DNA from: Anagrus nilaparvatae
Taxonomy: Eukaryota > Arthropoda > Insecta > Hymenoptera > Mymaridae
Assembly: GCA_022575985.1 (NCBI GenBank)
Contig: JAKSXM010000272.1
Location: forward strand, 26,181,501 to 26,245,500
Direction: 5' to 3'
DNA length: 64,000 nt
Shown here: piece after piece, positions 52,744-63,905 of the stretch
Layout of the letters: each line of letters opens with the position of its first letter
How positions within the stretch are numbered: position 1 is the first letter of the stretch
The notes under the pieces: generated by a model
The model's database searches: none
Told to the model about the DNA's origin: nothing
What the model saw: the letters and a program-made list of their open reading frames with translations, nothing else
Program-made: the position numbers and the translations under genes

Positions 52744-52970
52744 ATAGGGTCAAAGCAGAAAAATAAAGAATGGCTTGAATTGCACGTTAATTACCTCCTA
52801 GGCGAAGCCGAGGATGATAAACTGCGATTTGGGGCATTCTTTTTTTATGACCAAGGGTCATATACAATTTTCCTGCGTCACTAACGATAGATTGCGATTC
52901 ATTTGTCAGCGCAGTGGCCATAGGAAATTGTAATTCCGTGGTTACTGCCCAGAAAAATAATTTTTGATAC
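52744..52970. repeat. double-hairpin repeat, copy 4
   Basis: Hairpin A at about 52744-52864 keeps TAGGCGAAGCCGAGGATG and CTGCGATTTGGGGCATTC. Hairpin B, at about 52865-52970, is more diverged (CCTGCGTCAC against GGTTACTGCCCAG). Fragments of hairpin B alone occur at about 52119-52165 (GCAGCCGGGAAATACGTA) and 54884-54935 (CTGGAAAATACGTGTTTTCT). Confidence 0.7.
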
Positions 52971-53244
52971 AATATTCCAGCTAGTCTACACTAATAAAAT
53001 ATGAAAGAATAGTTAAAAAAGAAAATTACAAATAAATAAATGAAGTTCAAAGTGCTATTGATAACATTAAAATGATATAATTAATAGTAAAATTGAGTAA
53101 ACGCGTAGTAATATTAACAATAAATAAAGAAAAACTATAAAAATGTATTATTAACATAGTTAAAATGGTAAAAAATAAAAATAGGATGCTGATATATTTA
53201 GAGAAAAGAAGAGAATAATATTATGATGATACGAAGAGGAAAAG

Positions 53245-53320
53245 AAGAATGGCGCCGATCTCTTCGGGCCTCTCTCGGAGATCATGGGCATGGGCGCCAA
53301 ACTGCCGCGACTTTTAGTCT
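53245..53320. promoter_or_regulatory. GC-rich island with paired GGCGCC, possible distal tkv promoter
   Basis: About 75 bases of over 55% GC in a region near 20%. It contains ATGGCGCCGATC and GGGCGCCAAAC arranged as an inverted pair around GATCTC..GAGATC. TTTGGCGCC matches the E2F core consensus. The same 11-mer ATGGCGCCAAA recurs at about 53831 and, inverted, at about 58310. It is 5.2 kb upstream of the tkv start codon. A short open minus frame (MPMISERGPKRSAPF...) crosses it, with no known domain. Confidence 0.35.
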
Positions 53321-54456
53321 TTTTCGATTTCTGTCTTTCTTTTCTTTAAGATTTTTCACTTATGCATACATACTTATATATATATTACATGAATAAGATC
53401 AGAATATGCACTTGTATTTATTTATTTTTTCATTATTTGTGGTCACATGAGGAAAGGTCCTTTAGCTTACTAGGTACACCTGTTTCTTGAATGAATGCAT
53501 TTTTATACGAGCAGATAAATTATTAACATTTTTTTTTGGAAACTTTTTGATTCTGAAATTATATACTCTTGTTAAAGAAATTTTATCGTTCGGAATAAAA
53601 AGTTATTTTGATTTTTTTTTGTACTACCAAAATTGATTGGAACTAAATTTGTTTTTATTTTTTTCTTTAATTCATATTTTGGTACACTGACATACTTTTA
53701 TTTATTTATATTCTCGTATTTAATATTGGTTGTATCTATTTTCATCTTTATGCGTATGTTAATATAGTAAATTAACAATAATTGACTATTATTCAAATGC
53801 TAATCAATATTTTCTAATTCATAAAATTATATGGCGCCAAAAAGTTTTATTTATAAATTTAAATACATTAAGTATTAGTTTTAGAAAATTTTTATGAGTA
53901 ACAAAGTATTAATAGCTATCTTGATTGACATGGAAGAGAATTTCAACGACACTTTAATTATGTAAAAAGCTTTAGATAAATGAGGCGGTCAGATAACTAG
54001 AAATTTTTAAAGATTTTCGACGAATAATAAAAGTTTCTTTTATTAGGGATTCGATTAGAGATGAAAATGAATTATTGTAAAACATGGGTTGATGGAAAAT
54101 ACACACAGTCTGTAACGGAAAAATCGAAAATTATTACTTTCTGCCTTGAAATACTTTACTTTTCATGTCAAAATTATTTCAGGAAAACTAAAAAAATTAC
54201 AAATAAAATTTTTCATTATTTGTTTTTCGCTTATAAAAAAAATATTGGATTTTTACTCTCTATTTCGTAATGAAAAACTTCGGGGATGGCCCTTAAAAGT
54301 TCTTGGACTGTTCAAATCTTTTCTGGAATGACCATCGGAGGTCTGTCGTGAGTACATCCGATTATTGAAAATTCGTATAATTGTCTTTACTTGTAGGTGC
54401 ATCCCCTGGACTACAACCAGCTCTTCTCCTGAATTTGCAGCTTATATTATATCAAG

Positions 54457-54638
54457 ATCTTATATAGCCTGCAGAATTCATTTTTATTGCGAGAAAATTT
54501 TTAATCATATTAAACTGTTGGAAATTGAAACTTGTCAAAAAATAGCTGTTTTTTCTTATAAAAATGATAAATTATTCATCAAAATTTTGTAATAAAATTT
54601 TTCTCGCAAGTAAAATGATTTCTAAAGATGATATAAGA
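54457..54638. mobile_element. TIR element copy 1 (TTTTACTTGCGAGAAAAATTT family)
   Basis: Imperfect terminal repeats end in AATTTTTCTCGCAAGTAAAA on the right. The interior word CAAAAAATAGCTGTTTTTT is shared with the copy at 62590-62764. It is short with no coding capacity, as in a MITE. Confidence 0.6.
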
Positions 54639-55815
54639 GGCAGAATCAAAATTTATTATTATTGAGTAGGTTCGGCTTCTTCAAATTCGAATTCTGGGGA
54701 AAGTGTTACAAACTTGCGAGGCCTCTTACTTTCACTCGTGCAGACAACTGCATTAAAGGGCGAAATCTATATTTTCACCCTTAGTTAAAAAATTATATTT
54801 AAAAAATTCATTATCCAGAAAAAAAGGAGAAAAAATAATCCCTTATCTATAGATCGTTCGTAAATTATCACCTTCAAAACCTGGAAAATACGTGTTTTCT
54901 AGCCGATTACAAGAAAAACATTTTTCCATAAAACATTGCAAGGTATTGCAGAAAAATGAAAAATTAAAATAGAGAAAAAAAAAAGTTGTTAATTATAATT
55001 TACTCCCAGATTTTGAAAGATGTATCCTGTTTTTTACACGTACCAACATAAATAAAAATACGTTGCATATTATAAATAAAATTATAATTCCTTAAGATTA
55101 ATTATTTTATAAAAAACCAATTAATAACACGAATAAGAAATTATCAATATGAAGAAAAAAAAATTGATCTTATTTATTATAAATCGACGAAGTACATACT
55201 GGTATATATAATAATAAATAAATTAATTATAAAAAAAGAAAAAACCAGAATAAGGTTGAAATTCTGCATAAACTTGAGTTGCATGTATAAAAGAGTTTGA
55301 AATAAATGCACGAAGAAAATTGGGTCTTATTTTTTTTTTTACTAAAAATGCAGTATCCCATAAGATCATATTTATAAATGCATATAATTCAAGTGTATAT
55401 CCAGCGCGTCCTTGCCGTTGGGACTATTTACAGAGGAGGAATCCCTCTTTGGTTTATAAATATTTCACATAAAAATGAAAAACCTTGTTGTTTGATGGTA
55501 GCAATGAATATAAATATAATTATAAATAATATATAATAATATAGTTATGGTATTTATAATTATATATTTTTTATAAAATATTTCTTTTTTAAAAAATTGT
55601 TTTTTCATAAAAATATTTTATATAATTTTTGCTCTGTTTTTTATTTTATTTTTTTTTAATAATAAAAAAGGGATCAAGGATAAAATAATGTTTTTTATTT
55701 AAAATTGAATTAATTTTGTGTACCTATTAATTTAATTTTTAATGTTTATGTGAAAAATATAACTAAAAAATTTTATATTCAAATGTGTATTATATTATTG
55801 AAAAGGATCTATACA

Positions 55816-57367
55816 CCATTGAATAAAGGCTAAAATAAGAGCAAACTTGGACAAAAATCCTCCAGAAATGAAAAGTTGTGGAATGTGTTGGTTTTAGGCT
55901 AATTTGAAAGGGGAAACAAAATCGGACGTTTCAACCCAGTGCTGGGCTCCCTCAGGGGGGGAAAAAGATGGGGCAAAACGGTTTTTTGCAAATAATTCAA
56001 AAAGTAAGCAAAATATAAAAAAAAGTTTCAAATAAAAATTGTAGCTGAGAGAATTTCCGACGAAAATGGTTCTTAGAAATTTTTCAGTCGGACGCACTGG
56101 GACCGAGCTATAAGCGGTCAAAGTTTCGACCTTTTTTACTAAATTTTCAAAAATCGATATTTCACGAAAGAAAAAAAAAACGCGTTTTTGATGATTTTTT
56201 TTTATTTTTTAGTCAAAAGTGTTAGATATGGGTATGTAAGGTTTTTTACATATAATAGTATGTATGTGGATATAAAATTTTGCATGTATATGTTTCTGCA
56301 CCCCCACTCATAGACGTTGCAACCCCTAGAACATGCATTTTTTTTAGTGTCCAATTTTTGATGTTTTCAGCTAAAAAATCTTATAAATATGGGCAAACTT
56401 AGTATGGAATTACTTATTAGATATCCATACTATGTATTCAAATAAAAATATGCACATATTTAAATATATTTTTGCCTGAAAACGAGAACCATTTTTTTCG
56501 AAAAAAATAAAAAATTGCTTTTTTTTTGGATTTGTATGTTTTATACGCCTGGGGAATTCGTGGAAAATTTGATTTATTTTATATTTTAATAATATTTCAA
56601 CTATTGGCAACATTTTTGGTACATAATAGTACAGTAGCTTGAGTCCATAACCGTTTTTTTGCTAAAAAAAATGCTAAAAATTTAAAAATCCTAGATAAAA
56701 TCGTTTTTTATTACGGCAAAATTACATTGAAATATGTGCATATTTTGATTTGAATACATAGTATGGATCTCTAATAAGTAATTCCATACTAAGTTTGCCC
56801 ATATTTATAAGATTTTTTAACTGAAAACATCAAAAATTGGACACAAAAAAAATGCATGTTCTAGGGGTTGCAACGTCTATGAGTGGGGGTGCAGAAACAT
56901 ATACATGCAAAATTTTATATCCACAAACATACTATTATATGTAAAAAACCTTACATACCCATATCTAACACTTTTGACTACCAAAAAATCAAAAAAACTC
57001 ATCAAAAACTCGTTTTTTTTTTCTTTCGTAAAATATCGATTTTTGAAAATTTAGTAAAAAAGGTCGAAACTTTGACCGCTTATAGCTCGGCCCCAGTGCG
57101 TCCGACTGAAAAATTTCTTAGAACCATTTTCGTCGGAAATTTTCTCAGCTACAATTTTTATTTGAAACTTTTTTTTATATTTTGCTTACTTTTTGAGTTA
57201 TTTGCAAAAAACCGTTTTGCCCCATCTTTTTCCCCCCCTGGGGGGGCCCAGCACTGGGTTGAAATGTCCGATTTTGTTTCCCCTTTCAAATTAGCCTAAA
57301 ACCAACACATTCCACAACTTTTCATTTCTGGAGGATTTTTGTCCAAGTCGAGATCTTAATTCAATGG
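55816..57367. repeat. 1.55-kb long hairpin with about 660-bp arms
   Basis: The left arm 55816-56478 is the near-perfect reverse complement of 56712-57367, and the loop is about 230 bases. Outer ends are CCATTGAAT and ATTCAATGG. The matching open frames on opposite strands (56121-55894 minus, 56883-57299 plus, both with VRPTEKFLRTIFVGN) are mirror images created by the inverted repeat and not genes. The arms are close enough that the duplication is young or kept by gene conversion. No transposase is seen. Confidence 0.9.
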
Positions 57368-60300
57368 CCTACTAGAGAATACTCGAATTTTTCGGATGTT
57401 ACTTTTTACAGTGTACCAAGTAGACAAAAATTAGTCTCTTATGTGTCCGAAAATTTGACCCAAAAGAGCCGATTGGTAATAGGTGATTAAAAGGAGGATG
57501 CTGTAATTTAAATGGGTTTTTTGGGGCCGATTTTTTTTATTCAAATTATTACAAATGATATAAAAACTAAGAATTTTTTTCAAATATCTTAATCAGTACC
57601 CCTGACTTGCAGCGAAAAATTCCTGGATAAAAATTTTAGCCAATGCCCTGGTAGAAACAGCCCTGGTCGTTGAATTTTTTTGATAATGGTATATGTTGGA
57701 AAAACATACCAGATTTAAAATTTTTAAGGGTAAAACAATAATTAAATATTTTCTAATATATTTCATGTGGAAGGGGATAGTTGCAATTGTTAAGGTGAGA
57801 AGGTGGTCCTTTTTTGAACGCTCCCTTAATTGCGTCAAACAAGTTTTATTTTCGCTTTTTTCAATTTTTTTAAGTTATTGGTAAAAAAACTAAAAATTAA
57901 AAATTTTTATTTTATTTTTGACTAAAAAAAATTAACTTCCATTTTACATATTAAACATTCTGCGTCTAACTTTTTAAATATAACCCAGATTTTATGCTTG
58001 CAAACAACATCAAAGATTACTTTTATTATTTGATCTGCATATTATACAGAAAAAAAAATTCATGAAACTTAAAAAGGAACTGACAAATCATAAAGTTACA
58101 GTTCAGTATATCTACATAAAGGGATAAGAAACCATTGACAAAAAGCAGCTTCTGTTTATAACGGAAATTCACTATACAGACATACACTTTATACTAACAT
58201 ATACAAATTAACTTTATATCCTGTGCACGAGTTAAATTCGCGTGAACTTACAAAGTAACAAGCAAAACTGAGAGGCGCTTTAATTAGCGATAAGCTACCG
58301 GATTCACTTTGGCGCCATAAACGAGTCTTTATATATTTTGCATAGCATAATTTATATTTATGAGCATATTTAAATGATACACTTATGAATTTCAATTGAA
58401 TCAACCAAAATATTTTTTTAGACCGTAAAATATCTGCATATGGAAATAATATAAATTATGATTAATTTTATCAAGATTAATTACGTTTGGTTTAAAAATA
58501 ATACTTCTTTGTTATAATTTGTGTCCAAAGTAGTTAAGTTTCATTAAATAATTGCAACTTGTAAAAAAATTTTTAGTATATTTATTTGAGGTACTGAGAA
58601 AACAATATTTTTGAGGTGAAAGGAAAGAGTCCCGAAGTTTTACCCAAAAGATACATTTTTTTGGAGGTTTTTCATCAAAAGTATTGTTTTCTCAGTGGAT
58701 TTTTATAATAATTTTATAAGTTTTATACTTTTTCTTTTAAATTGAGTAAACTTAGTAAATATTTTGTCAGTAAAAAGGGTTAATTTCTCTAAAAGAAACA
58801 AAAGAAGCATAGTTTTCAAAACTAAAAAACACTTCAAAAATCAAGCAAAATCTCGAGTATATATTATAAAATATAGTTTTAAGTAGTTCTTCTTTAAGCC
58901 CCAAAACCTTGGACAAAAAACAAAAATTAATGCAAAAAACACAGAATAATATCTGATTAAATCTGAGTAGATATCTAAAATATATTGTAACCGACTAACT
59001 GTATATTATAGAATAAAAGAACATAGTAAATTTGAATACCTAAAAAAAGAAAAGAAATGCAAAAAAAAAAAATATTTTTTTCGATTTTACTAATTCCATT
59101 TTAAACCTATATATATATTTGCTAATTCCTCTTTTTTCACAGGTCATAAATAATAAAGGCAGGCAACTACACATTTGAAGAAAGCTGTTTTTACCTACAC
59201 ATAAGATTTTAAATCTAATGAATATATACCTGTTTGTATGTTACATAAAAATATGTATATGGACTGATTTATGAAGTTCGATCGAAAATCGTTATAATAA
59301 TAAGCGACGGTAGAGTTTTGCATAACATTTACAAAAAAATGGCTTATTTGCCAAAAAGCTTGTAAATTTTGGAAACAGTTTTTTATTCAACAATTTTTTT
59401 TCTAATATTTGCAAATATTTTTGAAAACCTGCTAAAAAATTACAAATAAACTATTTCTTTGTTGAAAATTTACAGGGGAATTATTTTTTCAAAGACAGAT
59501 TTGGCTTTTACTTAAATTCAGTTAATTGGCAAAATAGTGTTGGAAAACGGTAAATCTCGAGGAAACCTGGACTAAAATATTGAGATTAGCCCATATATAA
59601 AATGCTCACATATGAGTATATAAATTTGTTTTGAAATATACAAAGGAGAAAATAAGCATGATGGAAGAAAGGAAATATAAATTTGTTATTTCATTAATAC
59701 ATATCTAGAAAAATTAATTATAATTTAGTCTAGACCATAAACGTAACATTAGAAACACTGTGGGTATTATGGAATTGATAATTATTTTTTTTTTCATATA
59801 ACAAAAATAAAATACAAACTTTTTGTTTATACTACAGTCAAATATAGGCAATCTTTTGCAAATTGTTACAAAAGCTGAAATTATCCATATAGAATTTCAT
59901 TTGAATATAATTTAATTGAAATAAAATTGGATAATTATAATAATTATGTATAGACGTTAATTAAATAAATTAAGTATTGGTGCTTTATATACATTTGAAT
60001 TTTAAAAATTCTAACCAACCTAATCACAATAAGCTCTGCATGGTACTTTGTTAACAAAACTTAATGAAAAAATTTTTCGAACCTTACTCTCCAATTAAAT
60101 TAACAGAATTAAAATATCATTATATCTACAATCATACACTAATTTTCATATCTAATTTAATCATTGAATACACTTAATTAGAGATAATTTTATATTCACA
60201 ACAGCAAACAACAAAAATATGAATATCAATTTTTTTATTTTTTTTTCAGTTTTTTTTTTTTTAAATTTCAAAAGAAATAGATAATAACGATCGATTAAGT

Positions 60301-60502
60301 AATCAAATTTCTTCTACTAATATATATAATTATAATATAAATTCAGGAAGCCTTATATTTGGCGGCTTATTTCTTTAAAATTCTTTATCTACTTAAAATT
60401 AAAAGCTCAAGTTGCAAAAAAAAAATCAATTTTATCTATACCTTTTTTTATCCTTTTATCCTGTACATATTTACCTTTCTTTCTATGTCCTTAATTTTAA
60501 AA
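57368..60502. other. intergenic, no recognised genes
   Basis: About 3.1 kb of AT-rich DNA. It contains the short TIR element 58593-58696, a CTGGTCGTTGAATTTTTTT word related to the 4729-5073 foldback, and a GC-richer patch at 58255-58320 with TTTGGCGCC. No protein recognised. Confidence 0.5.
58593..58696. mobile_element. 104-bp MITE with ACTGAGAAAACAATA ends
   Basis: ACTGAGAAAACAATATTTTTGA and its inverted partner (TCAAAAGTATTGTTTTCTCAGT) make TIRs of about 25 bases. The terminus is close to the CACTGAAAAAA ends of 3524-3672, suggesting a related family. Confidence 0.55.
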
Positions 60503-61976
60503 AATATATATGGGTAATTCTTAGTGTATATGTAACATAAAAGGTACCGAAGTTTGGGATCTTAAAAAAAATCGATTGGACTGGCTTTAGGATCTAAAAA
60601 TATGATACCATCCCAATTTTTAAGGTTCTAGGTTCAATGGTTCCAAAAGTGCAGCTGTTTTTCGATTTTTTTTGTTCAAATTTGCTGCATACGTCTAAAA
60701 AGTATTTTTGAACTATAGGGGTATGTAAAATTTCTCGCTGAATCCGAATCTGCCATCAGTTTTTCTGAAAAACCTCAAAAAAAGCCAGAAAATTGGAAAT
60801 TAGAGCCTTAAAAATTGTCATGGTATCATATTTTTACATACTGAATCCAGTCCAATTGGTTTTCTTAAGATCCCAAACGCAGGCAGCCCATACGAGTCAG
60901 GCTGACTTATTTGAAACCACTCGGACGGCTTCAAATGCACTATTTGCCAACGAGATATCGAAATTTTAGACTTTTGGCCAAGGCTCCATTGTACGAACGG
61001 AAAACCTGCTGGTTTCGGAAAGTCACCTGGGTGACCCTCTTGAAACCAGGCTAAACTTTAATACTTTATTCTACAAAGCTTTCTGATAATATACCCAAAG
61101 TTTAGCCTATGCCCCATTGTCCAGAGGGGAGGTACACCGTCCCGAAAATTTGGGTCACCCAGGTGACCAAATTGAAACCAGGCTAGATTTTAATACTCGA
61201 ATCTCGCCATCATCAAAGACCTACAGCTAAAGCGATATTACGGAGAAGCTGTCCTGGGCCTCGTAATACGGCCGTATTTTAAGTCACCTGGGTGACTCTC
61301 TTGAAACCAGGCTAAACTTTTACACATTACTTTACAAAGCTATTCGATAAAGTACCAAAAGTTTAGCCTATGCCCCATTGTCCTGAGGGGGGATACAGCC
61401 CCCCAAAGTTTAAGCCACCCAGGTGACCCAAATGAAACCAGGCCAAATTGTACACACGTTTTCTTTTCACCATAATAAACATATATTTAAAATATGGCCT
61501 TTGCCAACCTGTCCAAAGGGGTGAACTGGACGGTATTTTGGCCCGAAAACTCCCCCATATACCGTCCAGTTCACCCCTTTGGACAGGTTGGCAAAGGCCA
61601 TATTTTAAATATATGTTTATTATGGTGAAAAGAAAACGTATGTACAATTTGGCCTGGTTTCATTTGGGTCACCTGGGTGACTTAAACTTTGGGGGGCTGT
61701 ATCCCCCCTCAGGATAATGGGGCATAGGCTAAACTTTGGGTATATTATCAGAAAGCTTTGTAGAATAAAGTATTAAAGTTTAGCCTGGTTTCAAGGGTCA
61801 CCCAGGTGACTTTCCGAAACCAGCAGGTTTTCCGTTCGTACAATGGAGCCTTGGCCAAAAGCCTAGAATTTCGTTATCTCGGTGGCAAATAGTGCATTTG
61901 AAGCTGTCCGAGTGGTTTCAAATAAGTCACCCTGACTCGTATGGGCTGCCTGCTTATAAGAATTACTCATATATAT
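60503..61976. repeat. 1.47-kb nested composite hairpin
   Basis: The outer ends ATATATATGGGTAATTCTTA and TAAGAATTACTCATATATAT pair 19 of 20. The main arms run from GCAGGCAGCCCATACGAGTC (60882) and to GACTCGTATGGGCTGCCTGC (61953). They converge on a near-perfect centre at about 61507-61589 (CCTTTGGACAGGTTGGCAAA and its complement) with a loop of about 22 bases. The left arm holds two units of a module bounded by GTCACCTGGGTGAC and the right arm one. The twin frames 61363-61647 and 61448-61717 are mirror artefacts. Confidence 0.9.
60550..60881. mobile_element. 330-bp foldback element inserted in one arm of the composite hairpin
   Basis: GTTTGGGATCTTAAAAAAAA and GGACTGGCTTTAGG / ATATGATACCAT pair with ATGGTATCATAT, GAATCCAGTCC and CTTAAGATCCCAAAC at the right end. 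The other arm of the surrounding hairpin lacks this segment, so it looks like a later insertion. Confidence 0.6.
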
Positions 61977-62589
61977 TTATACAAATATTTTAATTTTCTA
62001 TATGTAATACTTAAACTAGATTAGCATAATAAAAGTCCAAATTATAAGTTTTGAATTACAAAGGCACCTGTTTGACTTCGTGTTGTGATGTTATTCTAAT
62101 TACTCACTATATTATGATAATAAGTAGGTATCTGGGCACGATTTTTCACAGTGCACTTTATATTATAATTAAATGCAACTATATTATTTTAAAAAGAATA
62201 TTTTTTTTATTTAATAAAATTATACTTTTTTGCCAGCCCTAATTTAAACCGGTGCATTTAATTTGGCGTGAAGTTTTCTCACTTTTTGCTTCGGCAGGTG
62301 AAAAATATTTTATATATAAATGTATATATTCTTTGATATTATGTATCACGAATCCATCAATACTTTAGGCATTATACAGCGTGATCACGTTTCAGTAATC
62401 GAAAGCTAAATCGCGTATTAAAATTGTGCATGTATTTTTTTATATATTATAAAATGCAATATAGAAAAAAATATCAACCTCTTCTTCTCCTCATTTTAGT
62501 CCTGCGTTACGTCTGAATCCGAAATGATACACACATAACATGGCCTTTTTAAACATTTTTCTAAATTCATATCAGCGAATATTGCGTTC
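61977..62589. other. intergenic, no recognised genes
   Basis: About 600 bases of AT-rich DNA between the composite hairpin and the TIR element. I see no gene or structured repeat in it. Confidence 0.5.
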
Positions 62590-62764
62590 TTTTATGATAT
62601 AGCTTGTAGAAATCATTTTACTTGCGAGAAAAATTTCGACCATTAAATTGTATTGAAGTTGCACTGCTCAAAAAATAGCTGTTTTTTATTTGGTATCTTT
62701 TTGTCACAAACTTGGAATAAAATTTTTCTCGCAAGTAAAATGATTTCTAAGGATCATATAAAGA
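62590..62764. mobile_element. TIR element copy 2 (TTTTACTTGCGAGAAAAATTT family)
   Basis: The terminal repeats ATCATTTTACTTGCGAGAAA and TTTCTCGCAAGTAAAATGAT are perfect over at least 20 bases, extending less perfectly outward to about 60 bases. They enclose about 85 bases. It shares TIR and interior words with 54457-54638 and adjoins the RT relic. Confidence 0.7.
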
Positions 62765-62777
62765 ATAAAATAAGAAT

Positions 62778-63525
62778 TTAAATTCTGTGAAGAGAAATAT
62801 GAGTGTCCTTTTTAATGCCAAAGATGTATCTAACTCCTGTATTATTTAGCCTTTGAATTCTTTGTTTCAAGGTACCTTTTGCATCCAAAATAACAACACT
62901 GCAGTTTTCAAGGTGTGGGGTTATTAAAGCTTGAACAAGTCGTTTTCGAAGTCTCTCAGAGGCATAATTCCTTATAAATCTTAGGACATAGAACACCCTG
63001 TTTACTTTTTTCTCAACTGATATTACATATGCTGTTTCTAAGTTTCTTTACTGTCTAAAATTACTCTGAGACTCTTTACTTCGTAGACAAATGGGATAAT
63101 AATTCCTTTTCTTATATATCTACACACCATTAAGTTTTAGCAGAGGTTTTAGTTTGTCAAATCAATCTATAAAGGGCCCTGGTTTTAAAATAAATTGTTT
63201 TAGTTTTGCTAGAATTCAATCTAAGAGACGCAGCCTTATACCATCTAGCAACATTTAAGGCTCTTTGGCTTAATTTTGAAATCCTTTAAAGTCCACATTC
63301 GGGCGCAATCTGAATGTAAAATTGTAGATCATCTGCGTAATGTATAGATGAAATACATCAGGAATAAAACATTTTGCATATTTCATTAATATAAAGGCAG
63401 AATAGAAGAGTCCTAACCTTGAGGGACGCCAAGAGATGTCACGGGATTCAGACACAGAGGATTTTGAGGTCACTTTCAACTGTCTACCCTCAAGATGTAG
63501 TGCACTTTTAGAAAATCCCATTCCT
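62778..63525 (-). pseudogene. decayed non-LTR retrotransposon reverse transcriptase (jockey-like)
   Basis: Minus-strand fragments of an RT domain in more than one frame. The upstream part (63521-63270) has an HLY.....IY-like trace of the catalytic region, with the expected YADD box lost. The middle has a WYKAASLRLNSSKTK-like block and then VKSLRVILDSK. The end (62996-62778) has RLVQALITPHLENCSVVILD and GVRYIFGIKKDTHISLHR, typical of jockey/LINE RT thumbs. Frameshifts and stops separate the blocks. No endonuclease or ORF1 is seen. A dead, 5'-truncated copy. Confidence 0.75.
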
Positions 63526-63665
63526 TTCAGTTAAATGAAAACAACTACATGCCCCCCCCCATTAAAAATAACATACATTCCAAAAATTTACAGGGTTGAA
63601 AAATTTCCATTTCTAACTATACTAACTATGTTTATAAGATCATTAATCATTGATGCAATTGAAAC

Positions 63666-63905
63666 CAATTGAAACCAAGGCTAAACTTTCACACTTTATT
63701 CTACGAAGCTTTCTGATAATATACCCAAAGTTTAGCGTGTGCCCCATTATCCTGAGGGGGGATACAGCCCCCCGAAATTTAAGTCACCCAGGTGACCTGA
63801 ATGAAACCAGACCAAATTTTGCACACGTTTTCTTTCCACCATAATAAATTTATTATACGTTAACGTATATTTCAAATATGGCCTATGCCAACCTGTCCAA
63901 TAGGT
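63666..63905. repeat. solo copy of the composite-hairpin module
   Basis: Shares with 61272-61533 the words GAAACCA.GGCTAAACTTT, TTTCTGATAATATACCCAAA, GAGGGGGGATACAGCCCCCC, GTCACCCAGGTGAC and CCAACCTGTCCAA, in the same order. It stops at the point where the hairpin would turn back. It shows that the arm also exists as a single dispersed unit. Confidence 0.7.

Larger units (their letters stand above)
48481..55815. other. tkv upstream region without recognised genes
   Basis: About 7.3 kb, AT-rich. It contains double-hairpin copy 4 (52744-52970) and fragments, a tRNA-like segment (51474-51530), a GC island (53245-53320) and a TIR element (54457-54638). The open frames here are short, low-complexity and unrecognised. 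Confidence 0.45.

Noticed and set aside
55894..57299. Two similar proteins on opposite strands (sharing VRPTEKFLRTIFVGN) as a divergent gene pair
   Set aside because: They are mirror images produced by the two arms of the 55816-57367 hairpin, have no known domain and no splice or codon signals.
61363..61717. Twin open frames (sharing YLKYGLCQPVQRGELDG) as a small gene family
   Set aside because: Again the two strands of a near-perfect palindrome; the frame exists in both arms by symmetry only.
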